Of a DNA stretch of 64,000 nucleotides, positions 11,251 through 21,480 are shown piece after piece. Position numbers and translations under genes: made by a program. Source of the DNA: Argopecten irradians (taxonomy: Eukaryota > Mollusca > Bivalvia > Pectinida > Pectinidae); assembly GCF_041381155.1 (NCBI RefSeq), contig NC_091134.1:40693338-40757337 (forward strand), read 5' to 3'. The notes under the pieces are model-generated. The model was not told the origin of the DNA. It worked only from the letters and a program-made list of their open reading frames with translations, and ran no database searches. The number at the start of each line of letters is the position of its first letter. The first letter of the stretch is position 1.

Positions 11251-11284
11251 AGCATTAGCGCTTTCATCATGTTCTTCAGATGCT
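11251..11284 (-). ncRNA. Hammerhead ribozyme-like motif in PLE end
   Basis: Read on the minus strand: AGCAT, then CTGAAGA, a short stem-II stretch, GAAA, GCGC, TA, then ATGCT. CTGANGA and GAAA are the conserved core of a hammerhead; AGCAT pairs with ATGCT as stem I and GCGC would be a minimal stem III. Hammerheads with tiny stem III are known from PLE terminal repeats. Stem II here is very short, so activity is uncertain. Confidence 0.6.
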
Positions 11285-11381
11285 TAACAACATGAGATGA
11301 CGTCATGACAGTATAGTCATTGTGTATTGTGACGTCATATTAAGGGAGGTAATTATACATATAAACAATTGATTTATACAA

Positions 11382-11771
11382 TTACAACAAACGATTCAGT
11401 TTCGGTTTCAGAGTTCTAATAAATTGTTTTTCTTGTTCTTTTCTTTGGATGGTATTATTATTTAACATTTTATAGAACGGAAATATAGTAAACCTTTTCT
11501 TTCCGCAAATGTCCAAATGTTCACTTAAATTTATTTTCCTGTACTCCGGTACATTAATATGTTGTTTATGTACACGGACACGGGCCCTCAGTGTATTACT
11601 GGTCTCTCCAATGTAAAATTCCTTACATCCGGGGCATGTTATTACATAAATAAGGTCTTTCGAATCACAACACATATTTGCATTCACTACGAATGTTCTG
11701 GAGTGGAATTTGAAAGATTGACCTTCTGTAATGTAGTCGCAGGTTCCACATCGTGGGTCCATACATTTTTC
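11382..11771 (-). pseudogene. PLE GIY-YIG endonuclease domain, C-terminal fragment
   Basis: An open frame of about 130 codons encodes a PLE endonuclease tail. Upstream is a Cys-rich motif (CMDPRCGTC) of the kind preceding GIY-YIG in PLEs; then come 'DLIYVITCPGCKEFYIGET' with the two tyrosines and IG of the motif, 'LRARVRVHKQH' with the conserved Arg and His, and a basic end (FIRTLKPKLNRLL). The domain makes the target-DNA nick. It is 5' truncated: the reading frame runs without a break into the host exon at 11772, and no reverse transcriptase is present, so it should be inactive. Confidence 0.85.
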
Positions 11772-12908
11772 GTCCATGTTTAATAAGAGGAGGCAGACAC
11801 GTCTTGTTAACAGGGAAAGGGCTAGGCAGCAACTGGTCCCGGGGCCCCGGGGAAGGATATCGGATTGGGCGGCTGTTCTCAATTACTGGGATAACATGGT
11901 CGGGTACATAGTCATTTCTGTAAGATAACAGAATAAAAACATTACTTAGCACAATTTCAACACAAAATACTAAAGCTGTTCAACGTTTTGTATGACACCT
12001 AGGTTGTAATTAGGATTTGAATGTACATGCAAAAATGTCAACAACGTATCAATAAAAGGGTTGTTTCGATATGAACAGACGATTCACGAAGAAAAAGAAA
12101 AAAGGAATTGTGAAAATATGCAATTACAATTAAATTATTAAATTCCGGCAACAACATTTTAGTGTCATTCAATTGAAATCCTAAAATTCAATCATGGTTA
12201 ACTACAGTTCCTACTTATGGCAAAAACTGGCTTTAATATTCACGATTTTTTCATGTTTATAATCTGTAGTCAGAAACATGCTTTAGGATACTTTTATTCA
12301 AAGGTATTCAAATAATTAATTGTCAAAATGTGTTTCAATGATATTTTTTCGTTGACGATAAATCATGTATAAACATTCTATTGCGCAGGGTTGAACTCGA
12401 TTGCAACCCTTCTAAATGGTTTTGATCAAGCTTGTTCTGAACCACCGATATTCTCATCTGTATTCATATTAGAACAAAGGTACATACCTATCACTGAACA
12501 TCTGTGTCAGTATACAGCTGGACTCTGTATCTGTAATATTCCAACAAAATTCTAAGTTTTCGGCACAGTGGTATTCATAAAAATGATATATATACGAAAT
12601 CTTTGAAAACATGTTATTTGTCTATGAACTGTTTTAAAGGTTTTTATAAGTTAAATTATAACGTAATTTAAACATTAAGATAATACAGACAGTTTTTAGA
12701 AAATATAACAATATCTTAATACTACTCCCACTTACTGTCACTGAAGATCGGCATGTGTACGGCCTTTAATGGATGTGGGCCCGCGCGGGTAGTTTTTGGT
12801 ACAGCATTTTTCTTGGGGTTCACCACAGGGGCCAGTCTGTTCTTGTCGATAGGGAAAGGACTTGGAACCAACAGTTCCCTAGGTCCGGGGGCAGGGTACC
12901 TTATAGGA
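11772..12908 (-). CDS. Three duplicated exons of the unrecognised Pro/Arg-rich gene
   Basis: Three exon-like blocks in compatible phase: 12908-12736 (173 nt, phase 2 in, 1 out), 12530-12488 (43 nt, 1 in, 2 out) and 11917 to about 11772 (phase 2 in). The first reads PIRYPAPGPRELLVPSPFPI..., a copy of the module in the exon at 13831-13692. The last reads ...SRPIRYPSPGPRDQLLPSPFP... and runs into a Penelope-like insertion, losing its native stop. All borders have AG/GT. The 173-nt exon has the same entry and exit phases as the 140-nt exon at 13692-13831, so the two could be alternatives, followed by the 43-nt exon and the last block. It may be the 3' part of the 13.3-15.2 kb gene or a partial tandem duplicate. 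Function unknown. Confidence 0.5.
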
Positions 12909-13335
12909 CTGAAAAGAGAAACGGAAAATCTTTAAAGGCCCTACTGATATAGTGGCTGAAATATATTTCCATAGATTTTGATTTTACTTTTGAATTTAAT
13001 TATTTTTGGCCTTATTATTATCGGATTATTAAAATACTTACTATCTTTAAATAACCGTTTTTTCTCATTAGGGTCTTTAATATTCCGACAATCGATCAAT
13101 TAACAATTTTCCCATGGGTCAGTAACATCTTCTAACTTAAGTTTCAGAATTCTATGCGTATAAAGTTAGAAATATGCACCTAGCTGTATAGGTTTGTATT
13201 TTATCATTGATCAATGATCATTATATAAGGATTATTTTTCTAGCCTCTTATTTTTTGACATGAAACATTAACACATGAATATTTGAATTCAAATTAAGAT
13301 AAAAAGGAAGAAGGCACCAGTCTTATCTTATGTAT

Positions 13336-15198
13336 TTAATGATTGTAAAGATTGTTTAGGTTATCTATTGTACAATTCAAAATATCGATAGTATCAACAT
13401 ACTTTGAGTTATTAAATGCTTCAGGTAGCAAGGTCATAGATGGCCAGTCAACGACACTGGAACTCGCACCTAAAGTCAAAAGTTAGTTCAAGAAATGAAA
13501 CGGAAGGAAATTAACCATGCAAACAGAAATAAACAACGTAAGCAAGGGTGCTTGCGGCCTTGAAGAACTCCAAATTTCATTAAGAAAATCATAATAATGA
13601 AATTTTAATTTTAAAAGAAAAAAAATGAAACAGGAAACAAACTATAAGAGTAAACAAAACACAACAAAAGAATGATAAGATGAGGACTAACCTTTGATGG
13701 GTCCCGGGCGAGGTGTCTTTGGTACAGCGTTTTTCCTGGGATCTACCACAGGGGCCAGTCTGTTCTTGTTGACAGGGAAAGGACTTGGAGCCAACTGCTC
13801 TCTGGGTCCGGGGGCAGGGTACCTTATAGGACTGGAAGATAATGACTGTTTTTAATTCGTGTTTTTATAGCTAATTTTCTACATCGAATAAAATAAAAAA
13901 AAATGTAATGCACAACACATTTCCCGATTATTTTTGGGATTGCTTTAAAATTTTACCCATTAATGCATAACTTAAAAGATGCAAATAAGAAAGACAATCG
14001 TCTTACATTTCTAATTAGGTTTCTGAGTTGACATTAAGTACTTACTTCATATTCTTTACTGCTATGTTCAGTGATTCGTTTGCCTTCATGTCAGAGAAAG
14101 ATGTTTTAACATCTGAAATATGTATTTCAATGTTGAAAAAAAAACCTGATATCTAGCCCGAGATACTCGGGCTAACTGATATTATGCTCCATTTGTTCTA
14201 AATTAAATAATTAATTTATTGCAAAAAGTGACACTATACCAAAACCAATATATCAAACAATGGTTTAGTATTTTATTTAAAATATTAAATCGTCTATAAA
14301 TCATATTTAATTTGCTATTAAATTAAATATTAAATTTAAATTTTCTCAGCCAAATAAGCGAAAGACTCACCATTATAAGCATATTTTGTAGAATTCTGTG
14401 GACAATAACTATCTTTGGAACCAGTCCTGGACACGTAAATGTGATCGATCAACCTGTCGGGTTCAAATCCAGGTTCTTGTGCTGATTTTGCATCGTATAT
14501 TTTGAATTTCTGGGCACGGACGCCGCGATGTCTAAGCATCTTTGTTGTTTCTGGTTTTGGTTCTTTTGGTGGAGTGGGAACAATGTCAAATGTGCAGATG
14601 TCGGCGAAGTTTACTATAGCTTTAGCACCTTAACACGAATAAAACTTAGATAAAAATTACATTGCTTGTCACAATTAAATACAAAGATGTCATGTAGTTC
14701 GCCAAATATTTTAGGCAGTCGAACAAACCATTTGTTTTCTTTTTCTATTAACAGTGTTAAGAGGTTCAGAAAAGCCAGAATATCATGAACAAACTACCGA
14801 GCAGCAGTCATTATCTGGAAACTATCGCACATAAGAATCGACCTCGCGACTGATGTTTGTGACAATAATTCCATGACATTTTAACCAGTCGGCAACCTCG
14901 TCCACAAACAAATAAAGATCCTTAATTCATAATATAATCAGTTTTGGTGGATTAAATACTAAAGATATTTTGCTGGCACTATTTTATTTGCAAACACTGT
15001 CATTTACGCAAACATTACCGGACCCCAAACATAACACATAACTGTCACATTTATAAATGTATCGCCAAATCAGATAATTATATGATTATAAAAAAACAAC
15101 GGACAAACAATAGCATTTAGATGAATTGATATGTTGGCAATATACTTACTTTTCATTCTGTTTACGCGCAACGCCTGCTTAATGTTTGAAACTTCCAT
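13336..15198 (-). CDS. Unrecognised 215-aa Pro/Arg-rich protein, five exons
   Basis: Exons on the minus strand: 15198-15150, 14628-14371, 14112-14046, 13831-13692 and 13469-13336 (stop). All have AG acceptors and GT donors, and phases join without a break to 648 nt. The protein starts MEVSNIKQALRVNRMK, has a polar middle ('FDIVPTPPKEPKPETTK', 'GFEPDRLIDHIYVSRTGSKD'), then a Pro-rich module 'PIRYPAPGPREQLAPSPFP' plus 'NKNRLAPVVDPRKNAVPK', and an unrelated last exon. No signal peptide or membrane segment is seen. The short Pro/Arg module repeated between exons resembles cytoskeletal or axonemal filament-binding proteins in style, but I do not recognise the family. The last exon may be one of two alternative ends (see 11772-12908). 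A small hairpin GCCCGAG/CTCGGGC lies in intron 2 near 14155. Confidence 0.58.
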
Positions 15199-15298
15199 TT
15201 TTATAAAATATATTCCAGAGAAATACACCTTCCAGCTGCTACAAAATGTCGTCGTTTCGTAGCTACCGCCGCTAAAACTCACGTGAGCGAACAATGGA

Positions 15299-15353
15299 CA
15301 CCAACTGTTCTGATTGGCTGAAAATCACGTGAATAGAAGTCCGTTTTGATTGG
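15299..15353 (-). promoter_or_regulatory. Two CCAAT boxes upstream of the 215-aa gene
   Basis: Two ATTGGCT sites (about 15313 and 15340), read as AGCCAAT on the gene's strand, lie roughly 115 and 145 bp upstream of the ATG at 15198, with CACGTG-like 'TCACGTGA' between them. Paired CCAAT boxes at this distance suit a minus-strand promoter. The motifs are seen; function is inferred. Confidence 0.5.
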
Positions 15354-15627
15354 CTAAGACTGAGTCGATTCTAAAGCGACAGCCGTCAATTTATGTTTGT
15401 CCGGATACCTTTTAGTATAGTAGACCTGTGTCTACCTCTGAAGGTTTTAGTTTAAATCAATTTTATTGTAACAAAAGACAAATGGATTGGACAAAAGTTA
15501 TTACAACTTACTGACAACTTACTTGTTTGAAAATTGAACACTCCATGCCATGATTGAAAATGAAAGAAATAATACACTATAGATATCTGTGTTCTAGCTA
15601 ATTTTCAATTTATTGTTAACGGGAATT

Positions 15628-15647
15628 CCCCCCCCCCCCCCCCCCCC
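15628..15647. repeat. Poly-C run
   Basis: About 20 consecutive C, unusual in this AT-rich window. Confidence 0.95.
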
Positions 15648-15732
15648 GCCTAAGGGGATGCCTGACAAAAAAAAATAATAGGGCCCAGTTAATAACCCCA
15701 TTAAATACATTTACTGTCGGAAATAGCAAAGT

Positions 15733-15813
15733 CAACTAAACCTGCCTATATATATATTAGGGTTTTTTTGCCTAATATGCAGAAGAAGAAAAAAACAACC
15801 CAATAGAGGCAGG
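15733..15813. mobile_element. Short foldback, CTAAACCTGCC family
   Basis: Starts CAACTAAACCTGCCTATA and ends with AATAGAGGCAGG, partly complementary. The same left end is seen at 8192 and 57815. Its right end abuts the TTAA element that follows. Confidence 0.55.
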
Positions 15814-16910
15814 TTAAGGTAGGTCCATACTTTTGAAAACCGCGCCAATTCATATGACGCTATACCGGAAGTTGCGGAGGTTGTTTTGAATTCCAGAATG
15901 GTTTCCGATACGCCACGACATCCCATTTGGATATTTTTTCAATAGGTGAAAATTGTCTACATATAATATTGAATGTTTAAAATCATTAAATAAATCAAAT
16001 AAAAGCAGTGAAGTGAAAATTATATGCTATCTCTGAGGTTTTTGCGTTCCCTGTCGTAAATGGGAATGGATTTTCAAACACCGGAAGTGCGCTTCGTCAC
16101 TATAAATGATAAGAGGGGACCCGGCCGGACCGAAATTCCGGAATTCTAAAAAAATCGCATACGGATTTCCTTTAAACACACAATTTGGAGAAAATCATAA
16201 AAACAAACAGACATAAACCAGATATACTATCACAAAAACATATGAACTGATGTGGAATGTTTTTTTGCGGCATGATTTTCAAAAAAATAGTCAAATATGA
16301 CCCATCTTAGCACTGGATGAAATGGGGGTGGGTTGTGAGTTACAAACTTCAAGCTTACAAAATTGTGAAATTTTGATCGAGGACCCCATGTTTTTATATG
16401 ATATTTGAAAAAATATATTATCTTGGGCATATCATATACAAATATTGTGAAATTGACATGGGTTTTCATTTCCTTTTTGGCATATTCAGTGATTTTTTAC
16501 GGGCGAAAATATGGCAAAACATGATAATTACGTATAGAAACGGTCCTGGAAAATAACTAAAATTAGTTAGCATTTGAAAAAATACAAGAGTTTTTGTATA
16601 TTGTTCTATCGTTAGAAAATTATTAGGACAAAAAATCGACAGGATCGAGACTACATTCACCCTAATATTACAGACAGGATCGAGACTACATTCACCCTAA
16701 TATTACAGAAAACATAGTTTTATGAATTTTTCTATTTTCGGCCAGCAAATTTGCATGGATGGTATATTTACACGCTCAAATATCTCAAAAAGTAGTTCGA
16801 GAACACCCATTTATCTTTACAGATTTGAAATCTACATGAAAAATGCAAGAAAATAAGACCTGTTAGAAAAAAATGACATGGGTTTTCCCAAAAGTATGGA
16901 GCTACCTTAA
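15814..16910. mobile_element. TTAA-flanked non-autonomous element, family 1, copy 1 (1.1 kb)
   Basis: TTAA at both ends and terminal inverted repeats (GGTAGGTCCATACTTTTG left; CAAAAGTATGGAGCTACC right). The interior matches the element at 60441-61495 in opposite orientation over nearly its whole length, including 'GACCCGGCCGGACCGAAATT'. Open frames inside (for example 16469-16230) are not kept between the two copies and match no transposase I know, so it is a non-autonomous, piggyBac-like element by its TTAA ends. This copy carries a 36-bp tandem duplication at about 16636-16707. Confidence 0.85.
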
Positions 16911-17313
16911 AGGCCCACTACCTTTCCGGAGCAAAATTTAAAGGTTTCTTAAAAACATAATAACAAAAGAAAATATATATCGATGGCTTAATACGAGGTT
17001 ACAACATCAAACATATGCAAGATTTCCTGTCTAATGTACGATAACAGTGGAGATTCATTTCGCTGTTTTGCCATCTGGCGCAGCGATAGTCAACTACCGC
17101 GCGGCATTTAGGACGACGGCGGGAAACATAAAACGACCCGCGTTATGAAAATTAACATTTTATTTATTCTAATTAAACAGTTCTGAAGGTGATGATAAGT
17201 GTGCTAGTAAACGTATAGTTAATAACTTCTGCGACTCTACAAAATTTTTGATCTCGTTTTACATTCCTATTTTAAAAATTAAAAACCGTTTCGGAAAGGT
17301 AGTGGCCATTTAA
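16907..17313. mobile_element. TTAA-flanked MITE, family 2, copy 1
   Basis: TTAA, then AGGCCCACTACCTTTCCGG; the other end is CGGAAAGGTAGTGGCC then ATTTAA. Related copies are at 54088-54490 and 57079-57455. It starts in the very TTAA that ends the preceding family 1 element. The interior holds 'GACCCGCGTTATGAAAATTA' shared with the other copies. No coding potential. Confidence 0.82.
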
Positions 17314-17552
17314 GCGGACTAAGATCGAATATCTATTCCATTGAAAAATGCAACGAGTCATTTCACCGTATTATTTGATCATAGATTTGACAATGGATTA
17401 ATTTAGGTTTCCTATACATACACACAAGAACTTTACAGTATACATAAATATGTTTAAAATAATTGACCTGATATCAAAAGCAAAGACATGGATTATTTTG
17501 TCACACGAATAGTTAATGGCTGAGAATCAATTATCTCCTGTGGCGCGCGAGA

Positions 17553-17599
17553 GGGGGGGGGGGGTGTTACGAAATATTGAGGACCTCCCCCCCCCCCCC
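17553..17599. repeat. G-run / C-run hairpin
   Basis: A run of about 12 G (17553-17564) is followed 22 bp later by about 13 C (17587-17599), so the strand can fold back on itself; the G-run might also take part in a quadruplex. Confidence 0.85.
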
Positions 17600-17758
17600 T
17601 CCATTACGTTTCATCTTCCTACGCCACAGCTGTGTCTAGAATAGCTGAAACTTCGACTGAAGTGTCTCGGTGTCTACATCTTCGGAGATCCGCGGTTGAT
17701 TGCATTATTCTACACTATATTACTCAATACAATGTACACGTGATAAATGCAGCGTAAC

Positions 17759-17873
17759 CACAGGGACCTGGCACGATTTTTTTAAACTAACAGTATACAT
17801 ATATATATTATAGTATCGGCCTAATATATATATGTATATTATTGGTTGAAAATTTTCGTGCCAGGTCCCTGTG
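17759..17873. mobile_element. hAT-like MITE, copy 1 (115 bp)
   Basis: Terminal inverted repeats CACAGGGACCTGGCACGA, an AT-rich palindromic centre, and a perfect 8-bp direct repeat AGCGTAAC immediately outside both ends (17751-17758 and 17874-17881). Eight-base target duplications are typical of hAT transposons. Copy 2 is at 26635-26736. Confidence 0.9.
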
Positions 17874-17881
17874 AGCGTAAC

Positions 17882-19370
17882 GAAGTGCAATCAACGTGAT
17901 AAGTGCAGTGTGCAATCAATGTGGAGTGGAGCCGACATGCGAAAAATATAGACTGTATCTAGAATAAGCATGGGGATATAGTTTCAAGTAATACAGATAG
18001 CATTGTAATTCAGAACTAGGACTGAACTGGGAAAATCCGTTCACTTCTACAGTAGTTGATATATAGAAAAGTTTGCGAGAATCGGTCGTAAACGCAGAAC
18101 AACGAAAGAATTTGAAATCCTGATGGACAACTATCTACAGGAAAACACGCATAAAAAGAATTACTGATAATTTGTTTTTTGAATAACCATTACATTACAT
18201 AATCTGTGCAATATATCTTATGCTATGGACATTGAGGCTAGCCTACGTCCATATTTTTTTACAATTGAATTGTTGCAATGTTGAGTGCAATATTATCAGT
18301 TCCTTTTGTAGAGACATGTCAAAATAGTCACTGGCTGTGTTGTAATAATTAGGCTCCTGCTTGGGTGCATTTGGGGACCGAATAAAAGCTTAGATATATT
18401 GATGTGTACGTATTTCATGTGATTATATTTAGTACTTATTTTAAAGAAACAAAAATACAATACTTCGTCCATTCAAAAGGTACAAGGTCTGAAAAAATAC
18501 CCTTTTTATTCTCATGTCCCTTTGTTAAAATTAGCCCCGGTCACTGTAACCAATTCTCAATCTATGTTAAGAATAGGATGGGTCAAAATGAACATTGACT
18601 AAAGTTTTAGTTCATCGTTAGATCATTAAGATATGTACAAATTCACGTGGTCTAGACCCCCGGTCACTGTGCTTGTAAGAGACTTAATAGATATATGGAC
18701 TTAGTTCATTTTGTTTAGAACAATCTCCAACAATATTACATGTACATGAACTTGAGATATTCCGCATCCCTGTGAGTCCGTATGGCCAAATAAATGGCAC
18801 TAAAATAATGTCACTTAGATGATTGTTTTCTTGTTCAAGTAGTCATGCATGGTATTATTCATGTTCCTGTCATACATGCACGTGCCGATATTGTAAATAA
18901 TGATCCGAAATCTTAATTAACGATAAACAATTTTATATCACAGAGCGCAACATTTATTCATAATCATATACTCATTGAAATACACATATCGGAAACAACT
19001 CACTCATCACATTTATAGACAGCTCACACAACACACTCCATTTACAATACCTGGTATAAAACGTTGATTTAAATAAAATATCAATTTGTAAGCACTTCGT
19101 CAAGCACTTTGAATATCATGATTAGTATACTATTGTTCGCATGATTATCAGAAAATAATGGAAGATATATTGCTGTTGTACAACAAAACAAGTAAGTAAA
19201 TATAAATAAATAGATAGACACAATAAATAAATTTGAATATGATGAATGGAACTTCTTATATGAGTAATCTAAATTTACGATATGGCAATATTGCAATTTC
19301 GTCCCTGGTATAATAAGGCATATATCACAGTGTTCAGTCTTCGAACAAAAAAGAAGCACTATCCACACAT
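17882..19370. other. Intergenic, nothing recognised
   Basis: AT-rich, no supported exon or repeat. Short open frames near 18404 and 19081 have no coding character. Confidence 0.45.
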
Positions 19371-20163
19371 AGGGGTGATAACTCGTCCGTGTTTGACAAG
19401 AGGAGGCAGGCACGCCTTGTTAACAGGGAAAGGGCTAGGCAGCAGCTGGTCCCGGGGCCCCCGGGGAAGGATATCGGATTGGGCGGCTGTTCTTCATAGT
19501 CATCTCTGCAAGATAACAGAGTCACTCTCTGCAAGATAACAGAAAAAAACGTGACTTAGCACGATTTCATTATAACTAAATATTTTATCCAACTCATTTT
19601 AATTTAGGATCCACAATATACCTAGAATATACACATGATTACAAAATTGGCGAAAAAGCATTATTATAACCTTCAATCAGCATATGAAAAATATGCAATG
19701 ATAATTCTGTTTTTTAGTCTTTTGGTAGCAAGGCTTTTAATTGACAGTAAAATTAAATTACAGACGAAAACCAAGGGTTTAATGCACATTCATAATTTAC
19801 ATACCTATCACTGAACATCCGTGTCAGTATACAACTGGATTCTGTATCTGAAATAGACAAACCGACAAAACCTTACATAACCACAAAGTTTTTATTTTTA
19901 AAAAGGAATACATATACGTCGTGTAATTTGTCAACGAACTGTTAACATTATAACGTTAACCTATAGATTTGTCTATCAATTCATATATCAATTCCACTTA
20001 CTTTCACTGAAGATCGGCATGTGTACGGCCTTCAGCCCACGCGGGTAGTTTAGGGTACAGCATTTTTCTTGGGGTTCACCACAGGGGCCAGTCTGTTCTT
20101 GTCATAGGAAAAGGATTTGGAGCCAACAGTTCCCTAGGTCCGGGGGCAGGGTACCTTATAGGA
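19371..20163 (-). pseudogene. Decayed duplicate of the three Pro/Arg-rich exons
   Basis: Blocks 20163-20002, 19847-19805 and about 19517-19371 match 12908-12736, 12530-12488 and 11917-11772 in order and orientation, introns included in part. The 43-nt middle exon keeps its exact length and splice sites. The first block is 162 nt instead of 173, and a lost base causes an early stop; the last has an added C in its C-run, which breaks the module frame. The last block does keep an end (HGRVITPMCG, stop) that the 11.77 kb copy lost to the Penelope-like insertion. No upstream exons 1-3 were found here, so it is probably a partial duplication. Confidence 0.7.
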
Positions 20164-21480
20164 CTGAAAAGAGAAACGGAAACAATTTAATTAAACATCT
20201 GATTACTGACAGAAATAAACCTACAATACCCCACGGGCCGTTTTTATCTGTTTTGCCAAGACATTTCCCAGGAATTTTATGTCATTTCACCTGGGTTTTT
20301 TTTTTTTTTTTTTAAATTTTATTAGTAAAGAACTCCAAACATGGATAAAGTTTCACCATTTTTATAATACGTCACGATATTGCGTTGAATGAATGAAAAA
20401 TTAAGTCCCATCCAACGAATCGCCAAGCTTTTAGCGCTATCGGTTGGTTTTGGTCGTGATTTACGGCTAGTATCGAGATAATGAGCTAGGTAGTCACGTG
20501 GTCTTGTGATGTCAGAGTAGTCCGCGGCTACACAAGGTAATGTATACAGCACATATATACGTTTGATTTAAACATATTTTATTGCGTAATTTTATATGCA
20601 ATGGGTTTGGGCACAAGTTATCCAACTTATATGAAGCTCTTTCCCTACAGAATTATAATTAATTATATAACAAAGAATACAAAAATGGCAAAATATACAT
20701 ATTTACAAGATTTTAGAGAGAGAGAGAGGGAGGAGGGGGGAGGAGAGAGAGAGAGGGTTTTAATAAATGTATATAATTACTTACTTTATTGAAGTGTATG
20801 TTTTTGTGATCACCCCTGATGCTGACGAATGAAGTTGTACTGCTTAAAGTTCATCACATCCCGTGCCTTGGTATCTTTCTGTAGCTGCAATATTGTAGCT
20901 CAAAAGACTTTTTGACAGAAAATGGTGTCGTCTTTAGAGCTACAATTGGTGCCTATTACTGCTAATGGAGCAAATTAATGATTATGCAAACCATTATAAA
21001 ACGTTTGTTTGCATTTTTATCGTACTTGTTTGATATCGCTTACCTACTAGGCAATAAAACTGAACCACATAAAATATCAAATTCTCATCGAGGCATTATT
21101 TTTTTACATAATACATATGAAGGTCTTTCTGAAGGGAATTTATACGGCAAGTCCACAAATTGTGAATTTGACGTCTTGTGAGCGGTACGACAGATATTAA
21201 GAATGGTAGTTATGTTTGTTTTGGACAAAAATGATATGTAAATGCATGTATACGCATAAAATAATTGGAAACCTACAAAAAAGTATAGAAAACTATGCCC
21301 GAGTGATAATCGGAGGCAGTGCTCCACTACGACACATAGGGACCAATTCGTACCCGGCCGAAAGGTATAGTAGGCCGGGTACATATATTCGTTCTAATAT
21401 TTCTCCTGTTAATCTGTTGCTTTCTTAATTACGTTTCTCTTCGTTCGCCAGCATCGGAAAGATATTAAGAAACATTTTTA
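20164..21480. other. Intergenic with simple repeats
   Basis: Poly-T near 20300 and a GA/GGA purine tract at 20714-20757. No exon was recognised. Confidence 0.5.
20714..20757. repeat. (GA)n / GGA purine tract
   Basis: About 44 bases of G and A only, AG dinucleotides flanking a GGAGG core. Confidence 0.95.

Larger units (their letters stand above)
11221..11771 (-). mobile_element. Penelope-like element, 3' fragment
   Basis: Contains the GIY-YIG endonuclease tail of a Penelope-like element (PLE), then a short 3' region with two TGACGTCA octamers (11298 and 11330) and a hammerhead-like core (11251-11284), which resembles the ends of the PLE near 40 kb. The reverse transcriptase part is absent. 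On the gene side it begins right where homology between the two duplicated terminal exons (11.77 and 19.38 kb) stops, so it appears to have inserted in that exon and replaced its last codons. Confidence 0.85.

Noticed and set aside
16230..16660. Two open frames in TTAA family 1 copy 1 as a transposase
   Set aside because: Not conserved in copy 2 and no DDD/DDE-like or recognisable domain; the element is non-autonomous.
19282..19539. Open frames across the decayed exon copy at 19.4 kb
   Set aside because: They read the module in the wrong frame caused by an inserted C; the real module frame is broken.
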